Positions 8,273-17,959 of a DNA stretch of 58,673 bases are shown here, one piece after another. Where the stretch lies: NCBI RefSeq assembly GCF_022606465.1, contig NZ_JALBUF010000010.1, positions 1 to 58,673 on the forward strand, read 5' to 3'. The position numbers were made by a program, and so were the translations under genes. The notes beneath the pieces were generated by a model that worked only from the letters and a program-made list of their open reading frames with translations, did not search any database and had not been told where the DNA came from. The stretch comes from Sulfoacidibacillus ferrooxidans. Its GTDB lineage: Bacteria > Bacillota > Bacilli > Alicyclobacillales > SLC66. Numbering within the stretch: position 1 is the stretch's first letter; each line of letters opens with the position of its first letter.

Positions 8273-8760
8273 CACCCACATCAGCCTGGCGTGATGACAT
8301 TCACGCCATCGATCCATGAACACACGCGTGAGATCGGAGATCAGGTGGGGGACACGCGTTCTCACCATATCTATTACGCATATCCGTATGGTCGCAAGCC
8401 AGGTAGACCTTCTGGTCTCGCCCGAAGTGGTTCAGCATCCGATCGTCAAGATCCCCACGCTTGGCGCAGCAGGGTTAAGTCGAAACCTTGGGGTACATCG
8501 ATCGTGACCACGCCAATTGTAAGCGTCAAATCCTTCACGCACTTGACTTCGCTATTTGCAGTGATAATAATCACAATCGATAAAATTACCCGTCTGAATT
8601 TCTGACGGGGATCACGTGTTTTATGATTTGTCTTTATGTGCATTATGACGGCACTCAACAGACCAACCGAATTAAACATCTTGGCAGAAATGTCCCATAA
8701 TGTTTTTCACTATATTGGTTGCCTGTTGGGTGCTACAATGTGTGCAAAGGAGGCTTCCGC
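8273..8760. other. intergenic with decayed coding traces and a hairpin
   Basis: A 63-codon frame at 8316-8507 (TRVRSEIRWGTRVLTISITH, then PIVKIPTLG) looks like a protein tail, but I cannot place it. A CCCGTC/GACGGG hairpin near 8589-8610 lacks a clean T-tract and is a weak terminator candidate. AAAGGAGG at 8746-8753 belongs to the next gene. Confidence 0.35.
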
Positions 8761-9150
8761 ATGTTGAAACGACTTGAAGGTACGGACGCTGAGCAATTTC
8801 AACGTTTCATTGCTGATGAGAATACCTTTATTTTTGTGGATGGCACGTTTTATCTTGTCGTGCGGTTGCCGTTTATGAACGAGATCGGATTAGAAATTGA
8901 ATCTGACGCAGCATGGAAAGCGTCAATTGATTGAGCTAAACAAGACATAAACGCAGGACGTGTATATTCTACAGAGGAAGCCATTGAAATGCTGGAGCGT
9001 GGTGAATTCGGATTATTATTGAAGGTGTTCAGTGGTCGTTGGAATCCCTTCACTTCTTGCAAAGCATGGAAAGCTTGCGTTTCACTGAAGACGAACCATC
9101 GGAATACCGTCGGAAACTTATGCGTCAATCATCCACCACTTAACACCATA
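8761..9150 (+). pseudogene. interrupted antitoxin-like gene
   Basis: The ATG at 8761 follows AAAGGAGG with 7-nt spacing. The frame encodes MLKRLEGTDAEQFQRFI and so on, stops at a TGA at 8932, and then resumes in phase as AKQDINAGRVYSTEEAIEML. The last part (GRVYSTEEAIEMLERGEF) is the familiar C-terminal motif of small type II antitoxins. A further frame change allows LHFLQSMESLRFTEDEPSEY downstream. One nonsense codon and one frameshift suggest a decayed antitoxin; I see no toxin partner. Confidence 0.5.
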
Positions 9151-9489
9151 GGCGTTTGAAGTGGATGCGCTCTGATTGACTACCCTAAGTTTTTAGAAAC
9201 TACGTTGGTTAGGTCATGACACCTATCGATGCTCCTCAAGTCGGTAACCTGTCGTGAATGGTTAAAAGCCTTGATGGGTGCAAGATGACTTTATAATTCG
9301 AGCCTTGTGGAATTGTAGAACTATAAAATCATTAGTTAGCGAAAGATTTGTAAATGACGAAGAAACTATAGCAGGCTTATTAGCATCCTGTGCCATCAGA
9401 ATCCTATTGCATCATTCCAACCGTAGAACCAATACGCTTCTCATCACTATCAAGTTCAACTATGAGAAGATGAGGGGACAAGTAGCATG
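9151..9489. other. intergenic, unassigned frame
   Basis: A 70-codon frame at 9278-9490 has no ribosome binding site and no recognisable family. A small hairpin (AGTTTTTAGAAACT, about 9187) may be part of a mobile-element end. Nothing else is seen. Confidence 0.3.
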
Positions 9490-9787
9490 AGTTGCAAGAG
9501 AATTTGTTTTGACAACTCCTGTATTGAATCGTTTCATAGCGTATCAAAGCACAAACTTGTCCATCCCGAAAATTCCAGACTAGAGTACCATAAAGAAATG
9601 AATGTTCGAGTATACCAAATGTAGTACATCAATGAAAGCATTCATTCATCAACGGTTGAGTACGAAAGATAATATTTATACATGCCAAAAATCCAATCAA
9701 TTTATTGGGGCAAAAACATACACGTTAGAATTTGATAATTGATAAATTCTCTGATTTAGTTTGTCCATTATATTGACTTAATACCAA
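9490..9787 (+). mobile_element. IS3-family tail (copy C), heavily decayed
   Basis: The DNA from about 9520 (TTGAATCGTTTCATAGCGTA) parallels the transposase 3' ends at 5625 and 7405, with many stops. It ends in a TGTCCATTATATTGACTTA-type terminal repeat at 9762-9787. It is a third relic of the same element family within 5 kb. Confidence 0.65.
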
Positions 9788-9863
9788 GTCGTTGTATGCT
9801 ACGTTTGATAAAATTTATATATACTATTTAAAATTAATATAATTTATTATATATTAAAAACAC

Positions 9864-9884
9864 AATTGTTAACTGTCAACAATT
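9864..9884. promoter_or_regulatory. palindromic operator candidate upstream of the creatininase gene
   Basis: AATTGTT and AACAATT form a perfect 7-bp inverted repeat with a 7-nt spacer, 90 bp before the creatininase-family start, in an AT-rich region. TTGT-N-ACAA dyads of this kind are typical of GntR-family sites, but no GntR gene is nearby. Confidence 0.4.
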
Positions 9885-9975
9885 AACGCGGAAAAGGGTA
9901 ACCTACCACGAAACTAAAGACTTCTTAGTAGTTTTAACAGGGACTATTGCTTAGAAATCACAAGGAGGTAAATGC

Positions 9976-10695
9976 ATGTACATGGTACATCTAACGCAAC
10001 ATGAATTCAATCGTCAAATAGACAACGGCTGCAGTACAGTACTTTTACCCATTGGCATGTTAGAGGGGCACGGCGATCATATCGCTTTGGGAACAGACAT
10101 ATTGATTCCCCGTGAATTTGTGCGCCGTCTCGAGGCGGAGGTAGGAGAAAAGATCATGATGGCTCCTGAAATAGTATATGGGCATTCGTTTGCACTTGCC
10201 CCATTTCGAGTCACTATTGATGTGCCCCAAAATGTCTTTACAGAGTATGTGGTGAATATTGGTGTGCAATTTCTCCAGCAAGGCTTTCGTCACGTGATTC
10301 TATTCAATGGGCATGGAGGCAATATACCTTCCTTGGCGGAAGTAGCTGAGCGACTCGCAGCCTTGGGGGCGTATATCTTAATGCTCAATTGGTGGTTAGA
10401 TTATCGCACAACTATTACCCAATTCGCACCATCTACTGACCATGGGGGAGAAAATGAGACTTCCTGTGTACTGGCGATTGATGAGTCGTTGGTTGAGATG
10501 GAGTATGCACACAACCACAAAAATACTCTATCCTCAAAAATCAAGTGTAAAGACATTGGGTTGAAAATATTCCCTAATGCCATCTCGAGAGACACTTTGC
10601 AAGCAACGGCAACTAAGGGAGAACAAATTTATGCCGCATTACTCCCAAAAATTAGGAAAGCCATTGAAGAGTTATGGACATTTTCCAGTAATTAA
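9976..10695 (+). CDS. creatininase-family metal-dependent amidohydrolase
   Basis: This 239-aa protein shows the family's metal-site motifs in order. PIGMLEGHGDHIALGTD (about residues 26-42) gives Glu, His and Asp ligands. NGHGGN (about 116-121) and DHGGENETS (about 157-165) follow. Creatininases open cyclic ureides or amides, and relatives act on sugars and cofactor precursors. The real substrate here is unknown. AAGGAGG sits 7 nt before the ATG, so the start is firm; length is normal (230-260). It stands alone between IS debris and an ABC binding protein. Cyclic ureide chemistry would fit the other nitrogen-catabolism genes in the window. Confidence 0.85.
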   Translation: MYMVHLTQHEFNRQIDNGCSTVLLPIGMLEGHGDHIALGTDILIPREFVRRLEAEVGEKIMMAPEIVYGHSFALAPFRVTIDVPQNVFTEYVVNIGVQFLQQGFRHVILFNGHGGNIPSLAEVAERLAALGAYILMLNWWLDYRTTITQFAPSTDHGGENETSCVLAIDESLVEMEYAHNHKNTLSSKIKCKDIGLKIFPNAISRDTLQATATKGEQIYAALLPKIRKAIEELWTFSSN

Positions 10696-11355
10696 TTTCT
10701 CGTTTTATTCAAGTATCAAAGACTGGGTGCGTTGTTTACCGAGAGATATATACGCTCGCGATGGATACGGAAGGGCTAGCTTGTTCACTGAATCATATCG
10801 CAATCACAAATGAGCTTGCTACGAGAAAAACAATTCGCACAGGGATGCCGTTTCTAGAAAAAAGAGAACGAACTCGTCAATAATAATATTTATACATGAA
10901 ACCCTGTATCTATTATTCACGAAACAGGACCTGATTTATTGTAAGATAATTAATTGACTCTAGATACGCAACAGAATTCTAATCATCAACGACTCTACTT
11001 TAAATATTGTGTTGACAGTAATTTTTACTTTTCTTCTATTTGATTGCCTTTTAACCCTTTTGGGTTAATTACACTTGCTAGATCACAACTAGTAATGAAA
11101 CAAAGAAAATTTTTAAAATTAAAATGTATTCCCACCAGTCTTGTATCCGGGTCTGATCGCTGATGACGGAGTAAAAGGGAATGGCCGAGTTCATTAGCCC
11201 ATTGTGTGATGGACGTTTCGCCTACTTATAGGAATACATCACCACATCAAGACGGTTTGCATGACGGACAACACCCTCAAATTATTAAGGTACGAATTCG
11301 TGAGAATAAGAGAGCAAATAAACGAAACCATTAATCTTTAGTTGGAGGAATATTG
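10696..11355. other. intergenic, one short hairpin
   Basis: A TTAACCC-TTTT-GGGTTAA hairpin lies near 11050-11067 and may end the creatininase transcript. No credible ORF is present. The rest of the 660 bp, including a CTGATGA word near 11159, shows no structure I can assign. Confidence 0.35.
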
Positions 11356-13131
11356 ATGATCTCTTTGAAAACTATTCTAATGAATCACCGCTCACAAATT
11401 GCTTTGGCTACGATCACTTCAGTGGGTCTACTCATCGGTTTGTCTGGTTGTGGTACTCAAGCAAACAATTCTTCGGCTGTTTCTCATTTGAACCCCGGTC
11501 CAGAGACATCGGGTGGAACTCTGACCTATGCCCTCCCACCTCAGACCAATTTAACCTGGTTTTTACCAATGATCAGTGTCTCATCAGATTCAAATTACAA
11601 TATTGAGGTTACAGAACAAATGTATAAGCCTCTGCTTTGGATCAATAACAAATACCAGATAGACTGGAAATCTTCCTTGGCAAGTAAAATCACATACAAT
11701 TCGAACGGAACCATTTACCACATATATTTGAATCCAAAGTGGCACTGGTCTAATGGGCAACCGGTGACGAGTCGGGATGTACTCTTTTCTTGGGATGTGA
11801 TTCAGGCCGCTTCCTCTCCCAACGCGCCTTCCCCATGGCCCTTTGTTGGTGAAGGGACTGGGGATATTCCAACAGGCTTTCAAAGTGTGGTGGCGAATGG
11901 TTTGTATGAGGTTACGGTGACACTTAAGCATCCAGCCAATCAGCAATGGTTTATTTATAACGGACTGACACAAATTACACCCCTACCTGCTTCAGTTCTT
12001 GACATTCATAAAAATATTGTGAATGAAATTAAGTATCTAGGCGACAATGCCACGAATCCACTTTTCAATCAGGTGGTCGACGGACCATTTCAGATGGTCA
12101 GTGCGACACCCAATCAGGAGTGGGTAATGGTGCCAAATGCACATTATGACGGGCACAAGAGTATTGTCAAAAAACTCATCTTCACATACGAAGGTTCATC
12201 TGCCTCCGAGTTTGCGGGCCTGAAAACGGGTTCCATAAACTATGGGTATTTGGATCTTGGTCAATATGGATCGCGTCAGGCGTTAACTGAGATAGGCGAC
12301 ACCATTACACCAGAGTATACGCTTGGAGTATACTACACAGATTTAAATATGTTCCCTGGCTCATCCACAAAATCTATTTTTGACAAATTATACGTGCGTC
12401 AAGCAATGCAGATGGGAATTGACAATCCGATCATTGATCAAACCATCTACCACGGCTTTGCACCTCCTGAGGATGGGCCAATACCATCCAATCCGTTAAC
12501 AAAGTTTTATAGCCCTAGTCTGAAGAATAATCCATATCCGTACAACCCATCCAAAGGTAAAAAACTACTCGAAGAGCACGGTTGGCATGAAGTGAACGGT
12601 ATTATGACGAAAGGCAATCAACAGCTGAAGTTTCAGATGCTGTATGTGAGCGGTACGTTAGCAGCTGAAGACCAAGCTATATTAATGACATATGATTTTG
12701 CTCAGGAAGGAATTGACGTCACTTTAAAGCCCGTACCATTCAGTACCTTTATCAGCATCACAAGTAATCCTAAGTCTCCGAATCAGTGGCAGATGGGGAC
12801 AGGGTTGGAATGGACCTACAATGGACCTGGTTTTTATCCATCCGGAGGAGAATTGTTTGCGACAGGGGCACCATCTGGTTATGGTTACAGTAACCCCATG
12901 GAGGATGCATTAATTCGAGCGACCCATTTGCCCTATGCAACAACTTCTGCAACCATGCAACATTTCTATGCCTATGAAAACTTTACTGCAAAGCAAGTAC
13001 CTTTTTTATGGGGAACCAATGTTGCCACGTTGGCAGTGCATGCGCAAAACCTCCACGACTCCATCAAGTATGCAAATGCTGCCGTTGGATTCCCACAAAT
13101 ACAGTATTGGTGGATTTCACCGTCCGAATAG
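11356..13131 (+). CDS. extracytoplasmic solute-binding lipoprotein, family 5 (peptide/opine type)
   Basis: This 591-aa protein has a lipoprotein signal (basic start, hydrophobic stretch, GLSGC lipobox with Cys near residue 32). The SBP_bac_5 fold follows: SNYNIEVTEQMYKPLLWINN, then WSNGQPVTSRDVLFSWDVI and VDGPFQMVSATPN. These proteins capture oligopeptides, nickel chelates or opines for an ABC importer. No permease or ATPase gene is nearby, so it must share another transporter or be a stranded remnant. ATG 11356 has GGAGGA 6 nt upstream; the TTG at 11353 is less likely. The upstream creatininase may be functionally linked, though 660 bp separates them. Confidence 0.9.
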   Translation: MISLKTILMNHRSQIALATITSVGLLIGLSGCGTQANNSSAVSHLNPGPETSGGTLTYALPPQTNLTWFLPMISVSSDSNYNIEVTEQMYKPLLWINNKYQIDWKSSLASKITYNSNGTIYHIYLNPKWHWSNGQPVTSRDVLFSWDVIQAASSPNAPSPWPFVGEGTGDIPTGFQSVVANGLYEVTVTLKHPANQQWFIYNGLTQITPLPASVLDIHKNIVNEIKYLGDNATNPLFNQVVDGPFQMVSATPNQEWVMVPNAHYDGHKSIVKKLIFTYEGSSASEFAGLKTGSINYGYLDLGQYGSRQALTEIGDTITPEYTLGVYYTDLNMFPGSSTKSIFDKLYVRQAMQMGIDNPIIDQTIYHGFAPPEDGPIPSNPLTKFYSPSLKNNPYPYNPSKGKKLLEEHGWHEVNGIMTKGNQQLKFQMLYVSGTLAAEDQAILMTYDFAQEGIDVTLKPVPFSTFISITSNPKSPNQWQMGTGLEWTYNGPGFYPSGGELFATGAPSGYGYSNPMEDALIRATHLPYATTSATMQHFYAYENFTAKQVPFLWGTNVATLAVHAQNLHDSIKYANAAVGFPQIQYWWISPSE

Positions 13132-13230
13132 CACAGAGCAGCTTGGTATTTAGTAGCTATTATTTAGTAAAACTCAGATTATGCGTTTGTGCATTCCAAT
13201 CCCTGTTGCGGACTAAATAATAAAAACATT

Positions 13231-13280
13231 CAATTCTAAACAATGTGCATGCTATAATACGTACACATTGTTTAGAATTG
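13231..13280. promoter_or_regulatory. 17-bp perfect palindrome enclosing a TATAAT box
   Basis: CAATTCTAAACAATGTG (13231-13247) is mirrored exactly at 13264-13280, with TATAAT at 13253-13258 in the spacer. This is the arrangement of an autorepressor operator over a promoter core. No gene follows on the plus strand before the convergent regulator end at 13705, and none on the minus strand before the ABC binding-protein end. Confidence 0.55.
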
Positions 13281-13704
13281 ATTTTACACCGATCCTCTTG
13301 TAATAGCCTCTATGAGGTCCCCTAAAGGACTTGCCTTTTATGCCAAACTTCTTGGCAAAAGACCACCTATGATTTAAATTTTATGGGATATTGTCCTTAA
13401 AAATATACGTAATTCGAGTAAGAAAGAAATTCATCGCAAGCAAATCAAACACGTCAATCTTTAACAACAGCACATACGACGACCGATTATTTGTGTAAAA
13501 ACGAAGCTAAGGAAGAGAAGAACTAATAAAATAGAGGCAACTGGTGCTCTGGATACCACTAAGTACAATATAGCCGAAGGGAATTTGGCGAAGTCAAGTT
13601 CATCTAACAGATTGACATTATAAAGACGTAAATCGCGAACATCTAACTTATAGTTATGGTAAATAAAAACTAATATGATATGCTATATTAACCCTTATGT
13701 TTAA
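13281..13704. other. intergenic, possible remnant of a gene controlled by the palindrome
   Basis: There is no intact ORF. A short hairpin (GCCAA/TTGGC near 13340-13355) follows the palindromic promoter by about 80 bp. The region could encode a small RNA or be all that remains of a deleted gene. Confidence 0.3.
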
Positions 13705-15183
13705 TCAGTCCAGAGGAAGCTGTTTGGCTTCGCGCCGGAGTCCCGAATTATATTGCAAATTTTTGATTTTATATTGCAAATTTTGCCTACTAATTCCAAG
13801 GATTTTTGATGCTGATGTAATATTTCCTTTACACTCATGCATGACATGTAGTATAGCCATGTGTTCAATCTCTTTTAATGAAAGACTTTGAGATCTTGTT
13901 AAAGCATTTTTTATTAAATGCTCTATATCTTCTGAAATAGGTGCAGGCTCTGTTTCTAACGGAATACTACTTAAGGTGCTTTCATCTTTTTCAATGGAGT
14001 GAGATAAATTCATTAATTGTATATGGTAGGTAATATGGTGGATGTCAATGATTTGTTCTTTCTCATCCATTATGCTGAATGCTCCTTCAATTATTGACTC
14101 GAGTTCACGTACATTACCTGGCCACTTATACGATAGCATATATTCCAATACTGATGCTGATACTCCTAGTACATTTAAACCTAGTATTAAATTGAATTTT
14201 TGTATAAAATGATCGATCAATAATGGAATATCTTCCATCCTTTCTCGTAAAGGTGGAATATAAATAATGACAACCGCTAAACGATAAAATAAGTCAGGAC
14301 GCAATCTCCCCATTTTCATTGCAATTGCAGGAGGTTCGTTAATAGTTCCGATAAATCGAACATCTACTTGCTTTAAGTGCACATCTCCAATTCTTCGAAA
14401 TGACTTTTCCTGAATCACCCTTAAAAGTTTAGCTTGTAAGAAAAGAGGTAGAGCATTTAATTCATCAAGCATTAATGTTCCTCGATGAGCCACTTCAAAA
14501 AGTCCAGGGCGATCTATGGCACCAGTAAATGCACCCTTGGTAGTACCAAATAATATTCCTTCAATTAAACTTTCCGGAAGTGCTGCGCAGTTCTCAGCAA
14601 TAAATGCTTCAGAAAAACGTGGGCTTGAGTTATGTATTCCTTGAGAAAATATCTCCTTACCACTCCCAGTTTCGCCTACGATTAGAACAGATGATCTTGT
14701 TTGTGCAGCTTTTTTTGCCATATTAATTGCATTCATTAATTCTTTATTTTTACCGACAATATTTTTAAAGGTAACCATTGAATGATGTGGAGATTTGGTT
14801 AAATCAGATGAATGTATTTGTACTAGTGATTCTTTTTCTCTTGTGATTTTTATAGCACCAAGCACAAATTCATTCTTTACGATAGGGAAAATACTGCTTA
14901 TCGTATATAATCTGCGCTGGTTAGAGCGAACGAAAATTTGTTCCATATTCAACATAGGTATGCCAGATTGTAAAGTTTGAAGTAAATGGTTTTTATCTTT
15001 AGAAATGAATTGCTTTATATCTTGTATATTAACATTTATCACGTTTTTTTTATCTAAACAGTCAAAGTTAGCCATTTTCACATTATAAAACAATGTTAAC
15101 CCTTTTTGATCAACTACATGAATCCCTTCTTCTAATTTATCTAACATAGAATCTAAGATAAGATGCAATTCATAATGATCCAA
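13705..15183 (-). CDS. sigma-54-dependent activator with PAS domain (RocR-like)
   Basis: This protein of about 492 aa has an N-terminal PAS-like sensor (residues about 10-110). A full AAA+ domain follows: GETGSGKE (Walker A), GAFTGA (sigma-54 contact loop), GTLMLDELNALP (Walker B) and RPDLFYRLAV. A Fis-type helix-turn-helix (ITSASKILGISRQNLQYKI) ends the protein. It opens sigma-54 promoters using ATP. AAGGAGG lies within the first codons of the longer frame starting at ATG 15210, so the likely start is the TTG at 15183, 8 nt downstream of it. The gene diverges from the ureohydrolase operon, whose -24/-12 promoter and dyad lie between them, so that operon is the probable target. The architecture matches RocR, which activates arginine catabolism in Bacillus. 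Confidence 0.92.
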   Translation of the reverse strand: MDHYELHLILDSMLDKLEEGIHVVDQKGLTLFYNVKMANFDCLDKKNVINVNIQDIKQFISKDKNHLLQTLQSGIPMLNMEQIFVRSNQRRLYTISSIFPIVKNEFVLGAIKITREKESLVQIHSSDLTKSPHHSMVTFKNIVGKNKELMNAINMAKKAAQTRSSVLIVGETGSGKEIFSQGIHNSSPRFSEAFIAENCAALPESLIEGILFGTTKGAFTGAIDRPGLFEVAHRGTLMLDELNALPLFLQAKLLRVIQEKSFRRIGDVHLKQVDVRFIGTINEPPAIAMKMGRLRPDLFYRLAVVIIYIPPLRERMEDIPLLIDHFIQKFNLILGLNVLGVSASVLEYMLSYKWPGNVRELESIIEGAFSIMDEKEQIIDIHHITYHIQLMNLSHSIEKDESTLSSIPLETEPAPISEDIEHLIKNALTRSQSLSLKEIEHMAILHVMHECKGNITSASKILGISRQNLQYKIKNLQYNSGLRREAKQLPLD

Positions 15184-15322
15184 CAAGATTTCCTCCTTAA
15201 AAATATCCATTATTTTTAAATAGACTGCAAAAAAATAATAAATTTGCGCAAATATCTTTACTTTTATTACACTATTCTAAGTGTACCAAATAATTTTATT
15301 TTTAAATACTAAAATATCAGTG

Positions 15323-15350
15323 TTTTTATCTAGATTTAAAGAGATAAAAA
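15323..15350. promoter_or_regulatory. inverted repeat, likely activator binding site
   Basis: TTTTTATCT (15323-15331) and AGATAAAAA (15342-15350) form a perfect 9-bp dyad. It lies about 25-50 bp upstream of the -24 element in the divergent region. It is the best candidate upstream activating site for the sigma-54 activator encoded next door. Confidence 0.5.
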
Positions 15351-15373
15351 AAATTTAAATTGATTTGCCACTT

Positions 15374-15389
15374 TGGTATCTAACTTGCT
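15374..15389 (+). promoter_or_regulatory. sigma-54 (-24/-12) promoter
   Basis: TGGTATCTAACTTGCT matches the TGGCACG-N4-TTGCW consensus at the invariant TGG and TTGC with exact spacing. It lies 65 bp before the ureohydrolase start and diverges from a sigma-54 activator gene. Confidence 0.75.
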
Positions 15390-15453
15390 TAATTATTTTT
15401 AGTAACGGAGTTTAAAAAATTGTAAAATTAATTTTAAAGGGAGGAAAAACCAG

Positions 15454-16275
15454 TTGGGAGAAAGCCGCACTAAAATTAACTTGGGTGTTATCTCATTTAG
15501 TTCTGAGGACACTAAGGATATGAGTTATGGCCCAGAAAAATTGATTGCTTCTACCAATCTTATCCCTACATTTAGGATCGAGGAGTCTGCTCCTGGTGTC
15601 GAAGGATGGATGAATGTATCCCGCTCATTTAGAATCACTCGAAACGTTCACATAGATCGCTCAATGCCCACACTCATGATTGTTGGTGATTGTACAAGTT
15701 CTGTTATTGGAATGTCCGCCGTTCAATTTTATCACGGAAAGGAGGCACATCTGATATGGATTGATGCGCATGCAGATTTTAATACCCCCGATTCTTCAAA
15801 AAGTGGATTTCTTGGTGGTATGCCCCTAAACGCACTCGTAGGTGGATGTTTTCCTGAAGTACTCTCTTACGCTGAAATTTCGCCAATCCCAGCTTCTTAT
15901 GTAACTTTATTTGGATGTCGTGATATTGACCCTCTAGAAGAATTGTTATTACAAAAATATGAAGTTGTGCGTACATCAGATGTAAATAGCACACTACAGC
16001 GTATTAAGGATGTAAATAGACCAGTATATTTACACTTTGATACGGATGTACTAAGTCTTGATGTGAACCCAGCTGCTTCATATCCAAGTCCTGGTGGTCT
16101 TGTTTTAGAGGAAGCATTTGATTTATTGCAACAAATACTAGAAACAAATAGGGTTGTTGTTGTGACTGTATCAGCCTATAGCCCTGCATACGACAAGAAT
16201 AACATTGGTTTACGCAACATCTCTGCCATCATACAAGAAATTTATGAAAGATTAAGTACTCATCCAATGAACTGA
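15454..16275 (+). CDS. arginase/agmatinase-family ureohydrolase
   Basis: This 273-aa protein has the binuclear-Mn motifs of ureohydrolases: DAHAD (residues 104-108) and HFDTDVLSLD (194-203), with Asp196 and Asp198 as ligands. The first motif reads GDCTSS (78-83), so the usual GGDH histidine is Cys, a variant also known in some family members. It would cleave a guanidino or related C-N bond to release urea or an analogous product; the substrate is unassigned. TTG 15454 is chosen because AGGGAGG sits 9 nt upstream. It is the first gene of a five-gene set behind the sigma-54 promoter, and the next gene starts 10 bp later. Confidence 0.85.
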   Translation: MGESRTKINLGVISFSSEDTKDMSYGPEKLIASTNLIPTFRIEESAPGVEGWMNVSRSFRITRNVHIDRSMPTLMIVGDCTSSVIGMSAVQFYHGKEAHLIWIDAHADFNTPDSSKSGFLGGMPLNALVGGCFPEVLSYAEISPIPASYVTLFGCRDIDPLEELLLQKYEVVRTSDVNSTLQRIKDVNRPVYLHFDTDVLSLDVNPAASYPSPGGLVLEEAFDLLQQILETNRVVVVTVSAYSPAYDKNNIGLRNISAIIQEIYERLSTHPMN

Positions 16276-16285
16276 GGTGTAAAAT

Positions 16286-17002
16286 ATGCGATTTCAATCA
16301 GGTGTTTTTATTGTTACTGGAGGATCTTCAGGTATTGGAAGAGCTATTGTTAATCGATTGCATGAAGAGCAATTGGATGTTATTTCTATTGATATAACTC
16401 CAAGCGATCAATCGCTTACCACACCTCATTTCATCGTAGATGTAACAAATGAACAGCATCTAAAAAATTTTTCTGATAAATTAAAAAAACCTATCGCAGG
16501 ACTTGTTCATGCAGCTGGAATACAATTGACCGGAGATATAGCAACAATGAATATTGAAGATATGCAACGATTACTAGAAATTAATGTGCTGGGTAGTTTC
16601 CTGGTTGCAAAACATGTAGGCACAAAAATTCAAGATGGGGGTTCTGCAGTATTTGTGGCATCAGAACTAGCCTTTATTGGCACTTCTGAAAGTCCAGTAT
16701 ATTCAGCTACTAAAGGAGCTATTGTTGCTTTCGTTCGATCTCTTGCTGTTTCTTGGAAAAATCGTAAGATTAGAGTAAATGCTTTATGCCCTGGAGCTAC
16801 GGATACACCATTATTACAACGCATATGGAATGAGAGTCCTTCTCCAGAAAAAGCACGACGAGCTGATGAAGAATTAATTCTTCTAAACCGTTGCGCACAA
16901 CCTGACGAAATTGCTTCTACCGCTATTTTTATGTTGTCTGAAGAAGCTAGTTTTGTGAATGGACATTCTCTTATCGCAGACGGTGGTACAGTAATATGGT
17001 AG
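16286..17002 (+). CDS. short-chain dehydrogenase/reductase
   Basis: This 238-aa protein has the SDR cofactor motif TGGSSGIG (11-18), the structural HAAG (about 75-78), catalytic Ser126 in VASELAF and YSATK (Tyr139, Lys143). The C-terminal GHSLIADGGTVIW is typical of classical SDRs that act as homotetramers. It oxidises or reduces an alcohol or ketone with NAD(P). The substrate is probably an intermediate of the pathway served by the neighbouring ureohydrolase and deacetylase. It lies 10 bp after the ureohydrolase and 13 bp before the next gene. Confidence 0.9.
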   Translation: MRFQSGVFIVTGGSSGIGRAIVNRLHEEQLDVISIDITPSDQSLTTPHFIVDVTNEQHLKNFSDKLKKPIAGLVHAAGIQLTGDIATMNIEDMQRLLEINVLGSFLVAKHVGTKIQDGGSAVFVASELAFIGTSESPVYSATKGAIVAFVRSLAVSWKNRKIRVNALCPGATDTPLLQRIWNESPSPEKARRADEELILLNRCAQPDEIASTAIFMLSEEASFVNGHSLIADGGTVIW

Positions 17003-17015
17003 GGGTGAAAACAAA

Positions 17016-17930
17016 TTGAATATTTTAATAACTGGTGGTAGAGGTTTTGTTGGGAAATACATTGTTAGGGATCTCATTGCTAATGGCCATCATGTGATTG
17101 ATTACAACCGTGACATTTATCCTCCAATTTCTTCAGATTTACATTTTCCTGTTTACGGAGACTTATTTGATATCCCAAGGCTGGAATCATTAATTAGACA
17201 GTTTCAAGTTGATAGAGTGATTCATACAGCCGGACTTTCGCATCCCGCTGTATCAGTTGATGTCCCTTTAACTACTATTAAATCTAATGTGTTCGGAACA
17301 TCTTGTGTGCTTGAAGCATGTCGTTTATGTGGCATCTCTCGAGTCATACTTTTAAGTTCGGAATGTGTTTACGGTGAAACTGAAATTTCAGTTGACACTG
17401 AAGAAAATCATGCATTACATCCAACTACACCCTACGGGGTTAGTAAAGCAGCAATTGATATGTTGGGACTTGTTTACAATACCCAATATCAAATGGACAC
17501 TATTTCTCTTAGGATCAGTCAAATATATGGTCCAGGGCAAGTAATGCAAGAAGATATTAAAGATGCCGTAAAGATGGCCATTTCAGGCCAACAGTATCAG
17601 AGATCCTTCGGTAGAGATCAAACTTTTCAATTCATACATGTAGAAGATGTTTCGCGTGCAACGATCGCAGCGTGTACTGTTGGAGACCATCAATCGAATG
17701 TATACAACATCACTGGAGGGACTATCACGACTCTAGGCGAGGTCTTAGATCTCATTTTAGAGTTAATTCCAAGTTTTCAATTTGAAGTTGGAGAAGGCAA
17801 CTTGGGTTATGAAGAACGTGGAATATTTAATATTTCAAAGGCTAAGCAAGAACTCAATTTTTTTCCAAGTATATCTCTAGAGGATGGAATTCGTAGTTAT
17901 GTGGAGTGGTTAGGGGAAAATCTTAACTAA
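17016..17930 (+). CDS. NAD-dependent epimerase/dehydratase (extended SDR)
   Basis: This 304-aa protein has GGRGFVGK (7-14), the extended-SDR ILLSSECVYG segment, and PYGVSK with Tyr140 and Lys144. The layout matches UDP-glucose 4-epimerase-like enzymes. Members convert nucleotide sugars, but in catabolic operons they can also oxidise sugar acids or polyols, so the substrate is open. A TTG start 8 nt after GGGGTG is used. It belongs to the sigma-54 operon, with a 29-bp gap to the deacetylase gene. Confidence 0.88.
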   Translation: MNILITGGRGFVGKYIVRDLIANGHHVIDYNRDIYPPISSDLHFPVYGDLFDIPRLESLIRQFQVDRVIHTAGLSHPAVSVDVPLTTIKSNVFGTSCVLEACRLCGISRVILLSSECVYGETEISVDTEENHALHPTTPYGVSKAAIDMLGLVYNTQYQMDTISLRISQIYGPGQVMQEDIKDAVKMAISGQQYQRSFGRDQTFQFIHVEDVSRATIAACTVGDHQSNVYNITGGTITTLGEVLDLILELIPSFQFEVGEGNLGYEERGIFNISKAKQELNFFPSISLEDGIRSYVEWLGENLN

Positions 17931-17959
17931 TTATACTATTTGATAAGGGGAGTGTTACT

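Noticed and set aside
9278-9490. 70-codon ORF between the broken antitoxin and an IS3 tail
   Set aside because: There is no ribosome binding site or recognisable family, and it runs into decayed IS sequence.
11155-11190. Hammerhead ribozyme suggested by CTGATGA
   Set aside because: The required CGAAA-type core and three stems are missing.
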